DNA of 6,094 nt from Frankiales bacterium. GTDB taxonomy: Bacteria; Actinomycetota; Actinomycetes; Mycobacteriales; SCTD01. The stretch lies in NCBI GenBank assembly GCA_025965755.1, contig JAOPWI010000207.1, positions 1 through 6,094 on the forward strand. The letters run 5' to 3'. Position 1 is the stretch's first letter. Every line of letters starts with the position of its first letter. Shown here in pieces: positions 1 through 5,919 of this stretch. Below the pieces are notes generated by a model that saw only the letters and a program-made list of their open reading frames with translations, was not told where the DNA came from and searched no databases. A program made the position numbers and the translations under genes.

Positions 1-294
1 GCCCGTCCGGCCCCGCTGCTCGCGCCGCCCGCCCGCTGGGAGGAGGTCCTGCCCGCCGCCGCGGCCCGCTGGGACGACCCGCTGCCGGCCGCCGCCGGCG
101 GCGAGTGGAGCCCGGTTCCGGTCCCGCTGCCGGTCTATGCGACCAAGCCGGTCGCGCCCCCGCGCCCGCCCCGCGTGCTCGACCTGACCTCGCCGGGCGT
201 CTGGACCGCCTCGTCCGACCTCGAGCTGGAGGGCGAGCCCGACGTCGAGCTGGACGAGATCCTGGAGCGCCGGCGCGCCGTCGGGGGCTGGTAG
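1..294 (+). CDS. glpR: GlpR/SepX-like divisome membrane protein, C-terminal end (partial)
   Basis: The first reading frame is open from the window edge to a TAG and gives the last 97 residues of a protein whose start lies upstream. What is visible is Pro/Ala-rich and low in complexity, with a motif like WSPVPVPLPVYATKPVAP near residues 37-54, then LDLTSPGVWT (about 61-70), an acidic stretch, and the end DEILERRRAVGGW. The motif and the ending resemble, from memory, the cytoplasmic tail of the actinobacterial GlpR/SepX proteins. These are single-pass membrane proteins that bind the gephyrin-like protein Glp (MoeA family) and act in septation and polar growth. The N-terminal membrane segment is not in the window. 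Position supports the call: in M. tuberculosis the homologue Rv0996 lies a few genes before pmt and rsmI. This is not the glycerol repressor of the same name. The identification rests on motif memory and synteny, so it is moderate; the coding call itself is firm. Confidence 0.6.
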   Translation, partial: ARPAPLLAPPARWEEVLPAAAARWDDPLPAAAGGEWSPVPVPLPVYATKPVAPPRPPRVLDLTSPGVWTASSDLELEGEPDVELDEILERRRAVGGW

Positions 295-325
295 CCCACC
301 GGTCCGGCCGGGACTGCCGCGCTGG

Positions 326-331
326 TAGTCT
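326..331 (+). promoter_or_regulatory. Possible -10 element for tRNA-Ala
   Basis: TAGTCT fits the actinobacterial -10 pattern TAnnnT and is preceded by TGG, which is reminiscent of an extended -10. It ends 13 bases before the mature tRNA, so transcription would begin about 6 bases upstream of the tRNA 5' end, leaving a short leader for RNase P. I see no good -35 hexamer at 17-18 bases upstream. The tRNA could instead be co-transcribed with the upstream gene, whose stop is 50 bases before it. Confidence 0.4.
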
Positions 332-344
332 CGGCGACGGCCTC

Positions 345-420
<76 letters not shown>

Positions 421-438
421 CGAGAACACCGCACGACC

Positions 439-470
439 GACGCCGTCGGGGCTCAGGCCCCGGCGGCGTC
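439..470. terminator. Hairpin terminator candidate between convergent tRNA-Ala and pmt
   Basis: GACGCCGTCGGGGC (439-452) pairs with GCCCCGGCGGCGTC (457-470) over 14 positions with a single T-G wobble (446 with 463), around the four-base loop TCAG. It begins 20 bases after the tRNA and lies 59 bases beyond the stop of pmt, which comes from the other strand. No T-run follows on either strand, which is common for intrinsic terminators of high-GC actinobacteria. Its symmetry means it could end transcripts from both sides. Confidence 0.65.
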
Positions 471-528
471 TGCCGTGTACCGGGGGGCGAGCAGTCCCGG
501 TGGCCCGCCCCGGGCAGCGGCCGCCGCC

Positions 529-2079
529 TCAGATCCAGCTGGGGAACAGCATCCGGCTGCGCCACTGGTCGTACGGCAGCGTCTGCGCGGCGAGCACCGG
601 ATAGAGGTAGACGAAGTTGATGACCACGATGGCCAGGTAGGCGCCCACGGCGATCGCGCCGTACTTGCGCCGCGTCGGTGAGGCGTCCGGACCGCCGAGA
701 GCCCAGCCGCAGACCAGCGCCAGGCCCAGCGCCATGAACGGCACGGCCGGCAGCGCGTAGAAGATGAACATTGTGCGGTTCTTCAGGTCGTCGCGGATCC
801 ACGGCAGGATGCTCACGGCGATCGGCAGCAGGATCGCCCCTGCCCGCCAGTCCCGCCGGCCCAGCCACATCCACAGCAGCGCGAGCACCAGCGGGATGGT
901 GGCGAACCAGATCGCCGGGGTGCCCACCGCGAGCACCTCCCGCGAGCAGGACTCCACCTCGCAGCCGAACTTCCCGAGCGTGACGCCGGCCGGGTAGTAG
1001 TAGGACACCGGCCGGGCGAGCAGCAACCAGCCGAGCGGGTGCGACTGGTAGCCGTGCTTCTGCGAGAGGTTGTCGTGGAAGCCGAAGATCTCGACGTGGT
1101 AGTGCCAGAGGCTGCGCAGGCCGTCCGGCAGGAAGCCGAAGTGGGCGCTCGGATTGTCCTGGGCCCAGGTGCGGTCCCAGCCGAGGTCGCTGAGGAACCA
1201 GCCGGTCCAGGACACGACGTAGAGCACCAGGGGCAGCAGCACCAGCGACGCCAGCAGCGGCAGCGCGCTGCGCCGCAAGGTGGCGCGCACGGGTCCGTGC
1301 CCGCCGGCGGTGCGGCGGGCCCCGACCTCCCAGAAGAAGGTCAGCAGCAGGAGCGCCGCCACGAAGTAGACAGCGCTCCACTTGGTGGCCAGCGCGGCGC
1401 CGAGGCAGGCGCCGGCCAGCAGCCGCCACGGCCGCCAGCCGAGCGCCAGGTCGCGAGCCAGCCGTTGGCGGATCCCGTCGCGGTCCACCACCAGGCACGC
1501 GAACGCGGCGGTGGTCCACAGCACCAGGAAGACGTCGAGCATCGCCACCCGGCTCTGCACGAAGTGCAGCCCGTCCAGCGACAGCAGGATGCCGGCGAGC
1601 GCGCCCAGCAGCGTGGAGCCCGTCATGCGGCGCCCGGCCCGGACGACGATCAGGATGGTCAGGGTGCCGGCGACGGCGGCCGCGAAGCGCCAGCCGAACT
1701 CGTTCGTGCCGAACAGGCGGATGCCCAGCGCGATGGCCCACTTGCCGAGCGGCGGGTGCGCGATGAACGAGCCGCTGCCCTCGGGGATGCACTGGGAGGC
1801 GAGGCCGGCGTTCTGGGGATCGTTGCGGGTCGCGTGCTCCACGCCGTAGCGCAGGAAGTTCTCCGCGTCGCAGGCGTAGTAGACCTCGTCGAAGATGCGC
1901 CCCTCGGGCAGGTCCAGGCGCAGAAAGCGCAGCAGCCCGCCGAACAGCGCCACGAGCAGGGTGACCGCCCAGCCGCCGTGCGACTGCACCAGCGGTTGCA
2001 GGCGCTGCCGCCACGGCTCCGGGGGCGCCGAGACGGACGCGGAGGCGGGCGGCGCAGCGTCGTCGAGGGTCGCCGTCAT
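529..2079 (-). CDS. pmt: Protein O-mannosyltransferase, GT39 family (complete, 516 aa)
   Basis: This integral membrane enzyme transfers mannose from polyprenyl-phosphate-mannose to Ser/Thr of proteins leaving the cell by the Sec route. About ten or eleven hydrophobic segments are spread over the chain, from residues 35-52 to 472-494. The first outside loop has RIFDEVYY with the paired acids D64-E65, the catalytic DE motif of GT39. It is followed by HPPLGKW (108-114) and the SLDGLHFVQSRVAMLDVFL-type segment (167-185). The chain ends YDQWRSRMLFPSWI, the usual actinobacterial ending. The length is normal for the family. I chose the start at 2079 (ATG, reads MTATLDDAAPP) although the frame stays open far upstream, because the extension runs antisense to rsmI, metG and tatD and looks like shadow sequence, and because a -10 element sits just before this ATG. 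The N-terminal 33 residues are cytoplasmic and Pro/Ala-rich. The gene is divergent from rsmI, an arrangement also found in mycobacteria (Rv1002c-Rv1003). Confidence 0.96.
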   Translation of the reverse strand: MTATLDDAAPPASASVSAPPEPWRQRLQPLVQSHGGWAVTLLVALFGGLLRFLRLDLPEGRIFDEVYYACDAENFLRYGVEHATRNDPQNAGLASQCIPEGSGSFIAHPPLGKWAIALGIRLFGTNEFGWRFAAAVAGTLTILIVVRAGRRMTGSTLLGALAGILLSLDGLHFVQSRVAMLDVFLVLWTTAAFACLVVDRDGIRQRLARDLALGWRPWRLLAGACLGAALATKWSAVYFVAALLLLTFFWEVGARRTAGGHGPVRATLRRSALPLLASLVLLPLVLYVVSWTGWFLSDLGWDRTWAQDNPSAHFGFLPDGLRSLWHYHVEIFGFHDNLSQKHGYQSHPLGWLLLARPVSYYYPAGVTLGKFGCEVESCSREVLAVGTPAIWFATIPLVLALLWMWLGRRDWRAGAILLPIAVSILPWIRDDLKNRTMFIFYALPAVPFMALGLALVCGWALGGPDASPTRRKYGAIAVGAYLAIVVINFVYLYPVLAAQTLPYDQWRSRMLFPSWI

Positions 2080-2086
2080 GCGGGCC

Positions 2087-2092
2087 AGCCTA
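2087..2092 (-). promoter_or_regulatory. -10 element of a probable leaderless pmt promoter
   Basis: On the minus strand TAGGCT (TAnnnT type) is followed by exactly 7 bases and then the pmt ATG, so transcription would start at or next to the A of ATG. No Shine-Dalgarno is present upstream of this ATG; the bases there are CCTCC, the complement of one. The -35 region has no recognisable hexamer. The same hexamer and spacing precede metG. The element overlaps the palindrome CCTAGG (2089-2094). Confidence 0.6.
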
Positions 2093-2113
2093 GGAGGCCG
2101 GTCCGGGACGTAC

Positions 2114-2119
2114 GGGAGA
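2114..2119 (+). promoter_or_regulatory. Ribosome binding site of rsmI
   Basis: GGGAGA lies 8 bases before the ATG at 2128 and supports that start, so rsmI appears to have a normal leader, unlike its neighbours pmt and metG. A stronger AGGAGG at 2092-2097 is 30 bases from the ATG, too far to serve it. No TAnnnT element for rsmI is visible on the plus strand in the 48-base gap, so its promoter may lie within the 5' part of pmt. Confidence 0.6.
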
Positions 2120-2127
2120 CTGGCCGC

Positions 2128-2961
2128 ATGGTCCTCGTCCTTGCCGGTGCCCCGATCGGTCAGGCCGCAGATGCGAGCGGCCGCCTCGCCCACGAGCTGG
2201 CCACCGCCGACATCGTCGCCGCAGAGGACACCCGGCGGCTGCACCGGCTCTGCGCCGATCTCGGCGTGAAGCCGACGGGAAAGGTCGTCAGCTGTTTCGA
2301 GGGCAACGAGCAGGAGCGGGTGCCGGAGCTGCTGGCCGCCGTCCGCGACGGCAAGCGGGTGCTGCTCGTGACCGACGCCGGCATGCCGACCGTGAGCGAC
2401 CCCGGCTACCGGCTGGTCGCGGCGGCGGCCGCCGCGGACCTGCCGGTGACCTGCGTGCCCGGGCCGTCCGCGGTGACGACCGCGCTGGCGGTCAGTGGCC
2501 TGCCGAGCGACCGCTTCTGCTTCGAGGGCTTCCTGCCGCGCAAGGCCGGCGAGCGCCGGGCCCGGTTGACCGGCCTGCTGGCCGAGCGCCGCACCGTCGT
2601 GCTGTTCGAGGCGCCGCACCGGCTGGCCGCCTCGCTGGCCGACATGGCCGACGTGCTGGGCGCCGACCGCCGGGCCGTGGTGTGCCGCGAGCTGACCAAG
2701 ACTCACGAGGAGGTCCGCCGCGGTCCGCTGGCCGAGCTGGCCGCCTGGGCGCAGGGCGGCGTGCTGGGGGAGGTGACCGTGGTGCTCGCCGGCGCCCCGG
2801 AGCCCGAGGTCGACGTGACGCCCAGCGAGCTGGTGCGCCTGGTCGGCGTCCGCGAGGAGGCCGGGCTGACGCGCAAGGAGGCCCTGGCCGCCGTCGCCGC
2901 GGAGGCCGGCGTGCCGCGCCGCGAGGTGTATGACGCCGTCGTGGCGGCCAAGCGGCGCTGA
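2128..2961 (+). CDS. rsmI: 16S rRNA (cytidine(1402)-2'-O)-methyltransferase RsmI (277 aa)
   Basis: RsmI methylates the ribose of C1402 in the decoding centre of 16S rRNA using S-adenosylmethionine and acts in the cytoplasm. The protein shows the tetrapyrrole-methylase fold signature in order: VLVLAGAPIGQAAD (2-15, where most relatives have GTPIG), AAEDTRRL (31-38), VTDAGMPTVSDPGYRL (81-96), CVPGPSAVTTAL (109-120), FEGFLPRK (132-139), FEAPHRL (160-166), CRELTKTHEEVRRG (186-199) and GEVTVVLAG (214-222). The C-terminal 45 residues, with GLTRKEALAAVA and GVPRREVYD, match the small helical domain associated with RsmI. The length is close to that of the E. coli enzyme. The ATG is chosen because the conserved first strand begins immediately after it and GGGAGA is well placed. 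The upstream open frame, antisense to pmt, is not coding. metG follows after 33 bases on the same strand and may also be read from this transcript. Confidence 0.96.
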   Translation: MVLVLAGAPIGQAADASGRLAHELATADIVAAEDTRRLHRLCADLGVKPTGKVVSCFEGNEQERVPELLAAVRDGKRVLLVTDAGMPTVSDPGYRLVAAAAAADLPVTCVPGPSAVTTALAVSGLPSDRFCFEGFLPRKAGERRARLTGLLAERRTVVLFEAPHRLAASLADMADVLGADRRAVVCRELTKTHEEVRRGPLAELAAWAQGGVLGEVTVVLAGAPEPEVDVTPSELVRLVGVREEAGLTRKEALAAVAAEAGVPRREVYDAVVAAKRR

Positions 2962-2981
2962 TTGCGGTGGCGGCCGCTCAC

Positions 2982-2987
2982 TAGGCT
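2982..2987 (+). promoter_or_regulatory. -10 element of a probable leaderless metG promoter
   Basis: TAGGCT is followed by 7 bases and the ATG at 2995, which places the transcription start at the start codon. There is no Shine-Dalgarno before this ATG; AAGGAG at 3004-3009 lies inside the gene. Hexamer and spacing are identical to those of pmt. A TGATTG at 2959-2964, overlapping the rsmI stop codon, is 17 bases upstream and could be a poor -35. The element would let metG be expressed separately from rsmI. Confidence 0.6.
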
Positions 2988-2994
2988 CGGCGTC

Positions 2995-4815
2995 ATGCCC
3001 ATGAAGGAGACGGCCCGCCCCGTCCTGACCGCGGTCGCCTGGCCCTACGCCAACGGCCCCCGCCATATCGGCCACGTCGCCGGCTTCGGCGTTCCGTCCG
3101 ACGTGTTCTCCCGCTACCGCAGGATGCGTGGCGATCGGGTCCTGATGGTCAGCGGCACCGACGAGCACGGCACGCCGATCCAGGTGCAGGCCGACCGCGA
3201 GGGCGTCACCGCGCGGGAGCTGGCCGACCGCTACAACCGGGTCATCGCGGAGGACCTGCAGGGGCTCGGCCTGTCCTACGACCTGTTCACGCGCACGACG
3301 ACGCGCAACCACTACGCGGTCGTGCAGGAGCTGTTCACCGCGCTGTTCGCCAACGGCTACGTGGTGGAGCGCCCGCAGCTGTCGGCCGTCTCGCCGAGCA
3401 CCGGCCGCACGCTGCCCGACCGCTACATCGAGGGCACCTGCCCGATCTGCGGCGACGACAGCGCGCGCGGCGACCAGTGCGACAACTGCGGCAACCAGCT
3501 CGACCCGCAGGACCTCAAGGACCCGCGCAGCCGCATCAACGGCGAGACGCCGCGGTTCGTCGAGTCGCCGCAGTTCTTCCTGGAGCTGCCGGCCTTCGCC
3601 GAGGCGCTCGGCTCGTGGATGCAGTCGCGGGTCGGCTGGCGGCAGAACGTGCTGTCGTTCAGCTCCAACCTGATCGCCGACCTCAAGCCGCGGGCGATCT
3701 CCCGCGACCTCGACTGGGGCGTGCCCATCCCCCTGCCGGACTGGCGCGACCGCGGCGACAAGCGGCTCTACGTCTGGTTCGACGCGGTCATCGGCTACCT
3801 GTCGGCCTCGGTCGAGTGGGCCCGGCGCACCGGGGACGCCGACGCCTGGCGGCAGTTCTGGCAGAACCCGGACGCCACGTCGTACTACTTCATGGGCAAG
3901 GACAACGTCGTCTTCCACTCGGTCATCTGGCCGGCGATCCTGCTCGGCGCCAGCGGCAAGCCGGACGGGACGCCCGGTGAGCTCGGGCCGCTGGCCCTGC
4001 CGAGCGAGGTGGTGTCCAGCGAGTTCCTCACCATGGAGGGCAAGAAGTTCTCGTCCTCGCGCTCGGTGGTCATCTACGTCCGCGACGTCCTCGAGCGCTA
4101 CGGACCGGACGCGCTGCGCTACTACCTGGCCGCGGCCGGCCCGGAGACCAGCGACACCGACTTCACCTGGGAGCAGTTCGTCACCCGCAACAACACCGAG
4201 CTGGTGGCGGGGTGGGGCAACCTGGTGAACCGGTCCCTGTCGCTGGTGCACAAGAACCTCGGCGCGATCCCGGCAGCCGGAACGTTCACGGAGGCCGACC
4301 AGGCGGCGCTGGCGGGCAGCCGGGCCGGCTTCGACAGCGTCGGCGACCTGCTCGGCCGCAACCAGCAGAAGGCCGCGCTGGCCGAGGCGATGCGGGTGGT
4401 CGGGGAGGCCAACCGTTACCTGTCGGACCAGGCGCCGTGGAAGCTCAAGGACGACCTGCCGCGGCGGGACACCGTGCTGCACGTCGCGCTGCAGCTCATC
4501 GACGACGCCAAGTCGCTGCTGACGCCGTTCCTGCCGCACAGCAGCGAGAAGGTGTACGCGATGCTCGGCGGCACCGGCACCTGGTCGGGCATGCCGGAGC
4601 TGCGCGAGGTCGAGGATCTCGACGGCGGGCCGGGGTACCCCGTGCTCATGGGCGACTACGCCACCGAGGCGGTGTGGGAGTCGCGGCCCATCCGCCCGGG
4701 TGTCCCGATCGGCCCGCCGGTGCCGCTGTTCACCAAGCTCGACCCCTCGATCGTCGAGGAGGAGCTGCAGCGGCTGGCCGGCGAGGCGGACCCGGCGGCG
4801 GACCCGGTCACGTGA
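2995..4815 (+). CDS. metG: Methionyl-tRNA synthetase, zinc-knuckle type (606 aa)
   Basis: This is a cytoplasmic class I aminoacyl-tRNA synthetase that charges tRNA-Met with methionine. The N-terminal Rossmann part has WPYANGPRHIGH with an exact HIGH motif (24-27) and SGTDEHGTPI (53-62). The connective domain carries a four-cysteine zinc knuckle, C149-x2-C152 and C162-x2-C165, as in the E. coli and archaeal branch. WGVPIPLP (241-248), WFDAVIGYL (261-269) and GKDNVVFHSVIWPA (301-314) follow. The second signature reads KFSSS (351-355) instead of KMSKS. The helical anticodon-binding domain includes NTELVAGWGNLVNRS (400-414) and APWKLKDD (480-487). The chain ends after about 30 residues beyond PVPLFTKLD, so the extra C-terminal tRNA-binding dimerisation domain of E. 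coli MetG is missing, as in many bacteria. I chose ATG 2995 because of the -10 element; ATG 3001 would remove two residues, and a TTG at 2962 would overlap the promoter. It overlaps tatD by four bases. Confidence 0.97.
   Translation: MPMKETARPVLTAVAWPYANGPRHIGHVAGFGVPSDVFSRYRRMRGDRVLMVSGTDEHGTPIQVQADREGVTARELADRYNRVIAEDLQGLGLSYDLFTRTTTRNHYAVVQELFTALFANGYVVERPQLSAVSPSTGRTLPDRYIEGTCPICGDDSARGDQCDNCGNQLDPQDLKDPRSRINGETPRFVESPQFFLELPAFAEALGSWMQSRVGWRQNVLSFSSNLIADLKPRAISRDLDWGVPIPLPDWRDRGDKRLYVWFDAVIGYLSASVEWARRTGDADAWRQFWQNPDATSYYFMGKDNVVFHSVIWPAILLGASGKPDGTPGELGPLALPSEVVSSEFLTMEGKKFSSSRSVVIYVRDVLERYGPDALRYYLAAAGPETSDTDFTWEQFVTRNNTELVAGWGNLVNRSLSLVHKNLGAIPAAGTFTEADQAALAGSRAGFDSVGDLLGRNQQKAALAEAMRVVGEANRYLSDQAPWKLKDDLPRRDTVLHVALQLIDDAKSLLTPFLPHSSEKVYAMLGGTGTWSGMPELREVEDLDGGPGYPVLMGDYATEAVWESRPIRPGVPIGPPVPLFTKLDPSIVEEELQRLAGEADPAADPVT
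4785..4807 (+). repeat. Short tandem repeat at the 3' end of metG
   Basis: GGCGGACCCGG occurs at 4785-4795 and again at 4797-4807, a 12-base period. It encodes the ADPAADPV-like tail of MetG just before the stop. The unit count is only two, and it lies directly in front of the tatD start codon, so it could affect local mRNA folding there. It may simply be low-complexity coding sequence. Confidence 0.5.
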
Positions 4816-5642
4816 GCCGCGCAGCCCAGGCCCGCGCGGCCAGCCCGGCGCCGGCTCCGGAGCCGCTCCCGGTGCCGGTGCCCGACAGCCACTGCCACCT
4901 CGACATCGTCGGCACCCCGGTCGCCGACCAGCTGGCGGCCGCCCGCGAGGTGGGCATCGACCTGGTGGTCCAGGTCGGGGTGGACCTGCCGTCCTCGCGC
5001 TGGTCGGCCGATGTCGCCGCGGAGCACGACGGCCTGGTCGCGGCGGTGGCGCTGCATCCCAACGAGGCCGCGACCGGCGCGGCCACCGACGAGGCGCTGC
5101 GCGAGATCGAGGCGCTGGCCGGGCGGCCCGAGGTGGTCGCCGTGGGCGAGACCGGCCTGGACCACTACCGGACGCCGGACACCGAGGGGCAGCGGCGGCA
5201 GGAGGACTCCTTCCGGGCTCACATCGCCATCGCCAAGCGCACCGGCACGGCGCTGGTGATTCACGACCGGGATGCCCACGACGACGTCGTCCGGGTGCTG
5301 CTGGAGGAGGGCGCACCGGACCGGGTCGTCTTCCACTGCTTCTCCGGCGGCCCGGAGCTGGCCCGCACCTGTGCCGAGCACGGCTGGGCCATGAGCTTCG
5401 CCGGCCCGGTGACCTACAAGCCGAACGACGCGCTGCGCGCGGCAGCCCGGCTGGCGCCGCGGGAGCTGCTGCTCGTGGAGACCGACGCCCCGTTCCTCAC
5501 GCCGGTGCCGCACCGCGGCCATCCCAACGCCTCCTACCTCATCCCGGTCACCGTCCGGGCGCTGGCCGCCGTACGCGGCGAGGACCTGGACCAGCTCTGC
5601 GGAGCCCTCGCCGCTAACGGACAGCGACTGCTTGGTCACTGA
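4812..5642 (+). CDS. tatD: TatD-family metal-dependent hydrolase/DNase (276 aa)
   Basis: TatD proteins are TIM-barrel hydrolases of the amidohydrolase superfamily with metal-dependent DNase activity, cytoplasmic and linked to DNA repair or turnover. All expected metal ligands are visible: H27 and H29 in DSHCHLD, E113 in GETGLDHY (112-119), H151 in VIHDRDA, H175 in FHCFSGG and D225 in ETDAPFL. The late motif PHRGHPN (233-239) is also intact. The length is normal for the family apart from a Pro/Ala-rich tail of about 24 residues before the first strand. The start is the GTG inside ACGTGAGC, whose last two bases are part of the metG TGA stop (overlap GTGA), which suggests translational coupling to metG. 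No clear Shine-Dalgarno precedes it. GTG codons at residues 21 and 23, right before the conserved PDSHCHLD, are alternative starts. The metG-tatD-rpfB order is widespread in actinobacteria. Confidence 0.95.
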   Translation: MSRAAQARAASPAPAPEPLPVPVPDSHCHLDIVGTPVADQLAAAREVGIDLVVQVGVDLPSSRWSADVAAEHDGLVAAVALHPNEAATGAATDEALREIEALAGRPEVVAVGETGLDHYRTPDTEGQRRQEDSFRAHIAIAKRTGTALVIHDRDAHDDVVRVLLEEGAPDRVVFHCFSGGPELARTCAEHGWAMSFAGPVTYKPNDALRAAARLAPRELLLVETDAPFLTPVPHRGHPNASYLIPVTVRALAAVRGEDLDQLCGALAANGQRLLGH

Positions 5643-5646
5643 GAGT

Positions 5647-5673
5647 GCTTGCAGGCGCTAGCGCCCCGCAAGC
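5647..5673 (+). terminator. Hairpin after tatD, probable terminator
   Basis: GCTTGC (5647-5652) pairs with GCAAGC (5668-5673), enclosing the perfect palindrome GGCGCTAGCGCC (5654-5665). The two stems are separated only by A on one side and CC on the other. The structure starts 5 bases after the tatD stop and is followed by GTTCCC, so it lacks a proper T-run. The position and strength suggest the end of the rsmI-metG-tatD transcript, or an attenuating element if reading continues into the next gene. Confidence 0.6.
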
Positions 5674-5682
5674 GTTCCCGGT

Positions 5683-5709
5683 AGGAGGCGTGTCACATCC
5701 CCGCCTCCT
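5683..5709 (+). repeat. Inverted repeat, 8-bp stem
   Basis: AGGAGGCG (5683-5690) and CGCCTCCT (5702-5709) are perfect inverted repeats around an 11-base loop. The left arm contains a strong Shine-Dalgarno-like AGGAGG with a GTG one base later, but that spacing is too short for initiation and the sequence after it does not look coding. It may be a second terminator stem or part of a structured RNA. Confidence 0.55.
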
Positions 5710-5714
5710 GACCA

Positions 5715-5731
5715 GCAGTTCCCCCCACTGC
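5715..5731 (+). repeat. Inverted repeat, 5-bp stem with C-rich loop
   Basis: GCAGT (5715-5719) and ACTGC (5727-5731) are perfect inverted repeats around the loop TCCCCCC. The stem is short and could be chance, but it falls exactly between two stronger hairpins. Confidence 0.35.
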
Positions 5732-5738
5732 GGCCCCA

Positions 5739-5763
5739 GCGGACCCCTTCGGACGGGGTCCGC
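5739..5763 (+). terminator. Perfect 9-bp hairpin, second terminator candidate
   Basis: GCGGACCCC (5739-5747) pairs without error with GGGGTCCGC (5755-5763) around the loop TTCGGAC. This is the most stable simple stem of the region by base content. No T-run follows (CGCCCCACC), and it ends 27 bases before the putative rpfB -10 element, as expected for a barrier that separates tatD from the next gene. If the rpfB transcript starts further upstream, it would be part of its leader. Confidence 0.5.
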
Positions 5764-5790
5764 GCCCCACCATGCCCGATGTGTCCGAGT

Positions 5791-5796
5791 TAGCCT
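5791..5796 (+). promoter_or_regulatory. Possible -10 element for the rpfB-like gene
   Basis: TAGCCT (TAnnnT pattern) sits after the hairpin series in a relatively AT-richer patch. Transcription would start near 5803 and give a leader of about 120 bases. No convincing -35 is present at the right distance. A TAGCGA at 5799-5804 is a weaker alternative. The assignment rests on pattern and position only. Confidence 0.4.
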
Positions 5797-5865
5797 GCTA
5801 GCGATCAGCCGGTGCCCGGGGCCTTCGTGTCTGCGCCAACGGCGACCCGCTTCCCGCGACTGGCT

Positions 5866-5895
5866 CCGGGAGCGGCGGTCCTGCCGCTGTCCCGG
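5866..5895 (+). promoter_or_regulatory. Strong hairpin in the rpfB-like leader
   Basis: CCGGGAGCGGC (5866-5876) pairs with GCCGCT (5883-5888) and CCCGG (5891-5895) around the loop GGTCCT, giving 11 pairs with only a GT bulge at 5889-5890. A small stem CGGG-AAG-CCCG (5899-5909) follows, then the GGAG of the ribosome binding site. The hairpin lies in the presumed 5' leader, so it could influence termination or initiation. Confidence 0.5.
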
Positions 5896-5915
5896 GGCCG
5901 GGAAGCCCGTCCATC

Positions 5916-5919
5916 GGAG
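5916..5919 (+). promoter_or_regulatory. Ribosome binding site of the rpfB-like gene
   Basis: GGAG is separated from the GTG at 5924 by only 4 bases, which is shorter than usual. It is still the only Shine-Dalgarno-like sequence near that codon, and no other ATG, GTG or TTG in frame follows in the window. The bases CGGAGTCC (5915-5922) could pair with GGCTCCG at 5862-5868, which would hide the site. Confidence 0.45.

Noticed and set aside
2092..2097. AGGAGG as the ribosome binding site of rsmI
   Set aside because: It is 30 bases from the ATG and no alternative in-frame start lies behind it; GGGAGA at 2114-2119 fits better.
1039..2127. Upstream extension of the rsmI frame, antisense to pmt
   Set aside because: RsmI's conserved first strand begins right after the ATG at 2128, and the extension is low-complexity shadow of the pmt gene.
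529..5316. A 1,595-codon open frame on the minus strand that includes pmt and continues antisense through rsmI, metG and part of tatD
   Set aside because: Only the last 516 codons look like protein. The rest is His/Arg/Gly/Pro-rich shadow of well-supported plus-strand genes, and such long antisense frames are expected with extreme third-position GC.
4656..5639. A 327-codon minus-strand open frame opposite tatD
   Set aside because: tatD shows all catalytic residues on the plus strand, and the antisense product has no recognisable motif.
5690..5697. CRP/GlxR-like site around GTGTCACA
   Set aside because: Only one half-site (TCACA) is present; the partner TGTGA at the right distance is missing.
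5772..5801. Tiny frame MPDVSELAC with a rare TTA codon ahead of the rpfB-like gene, a possible leader peptide
   Set aside because: No Shine-Dalgarno is present, and it overlaps the putative -10 element, so it would probably not be transcribed from that promoter.
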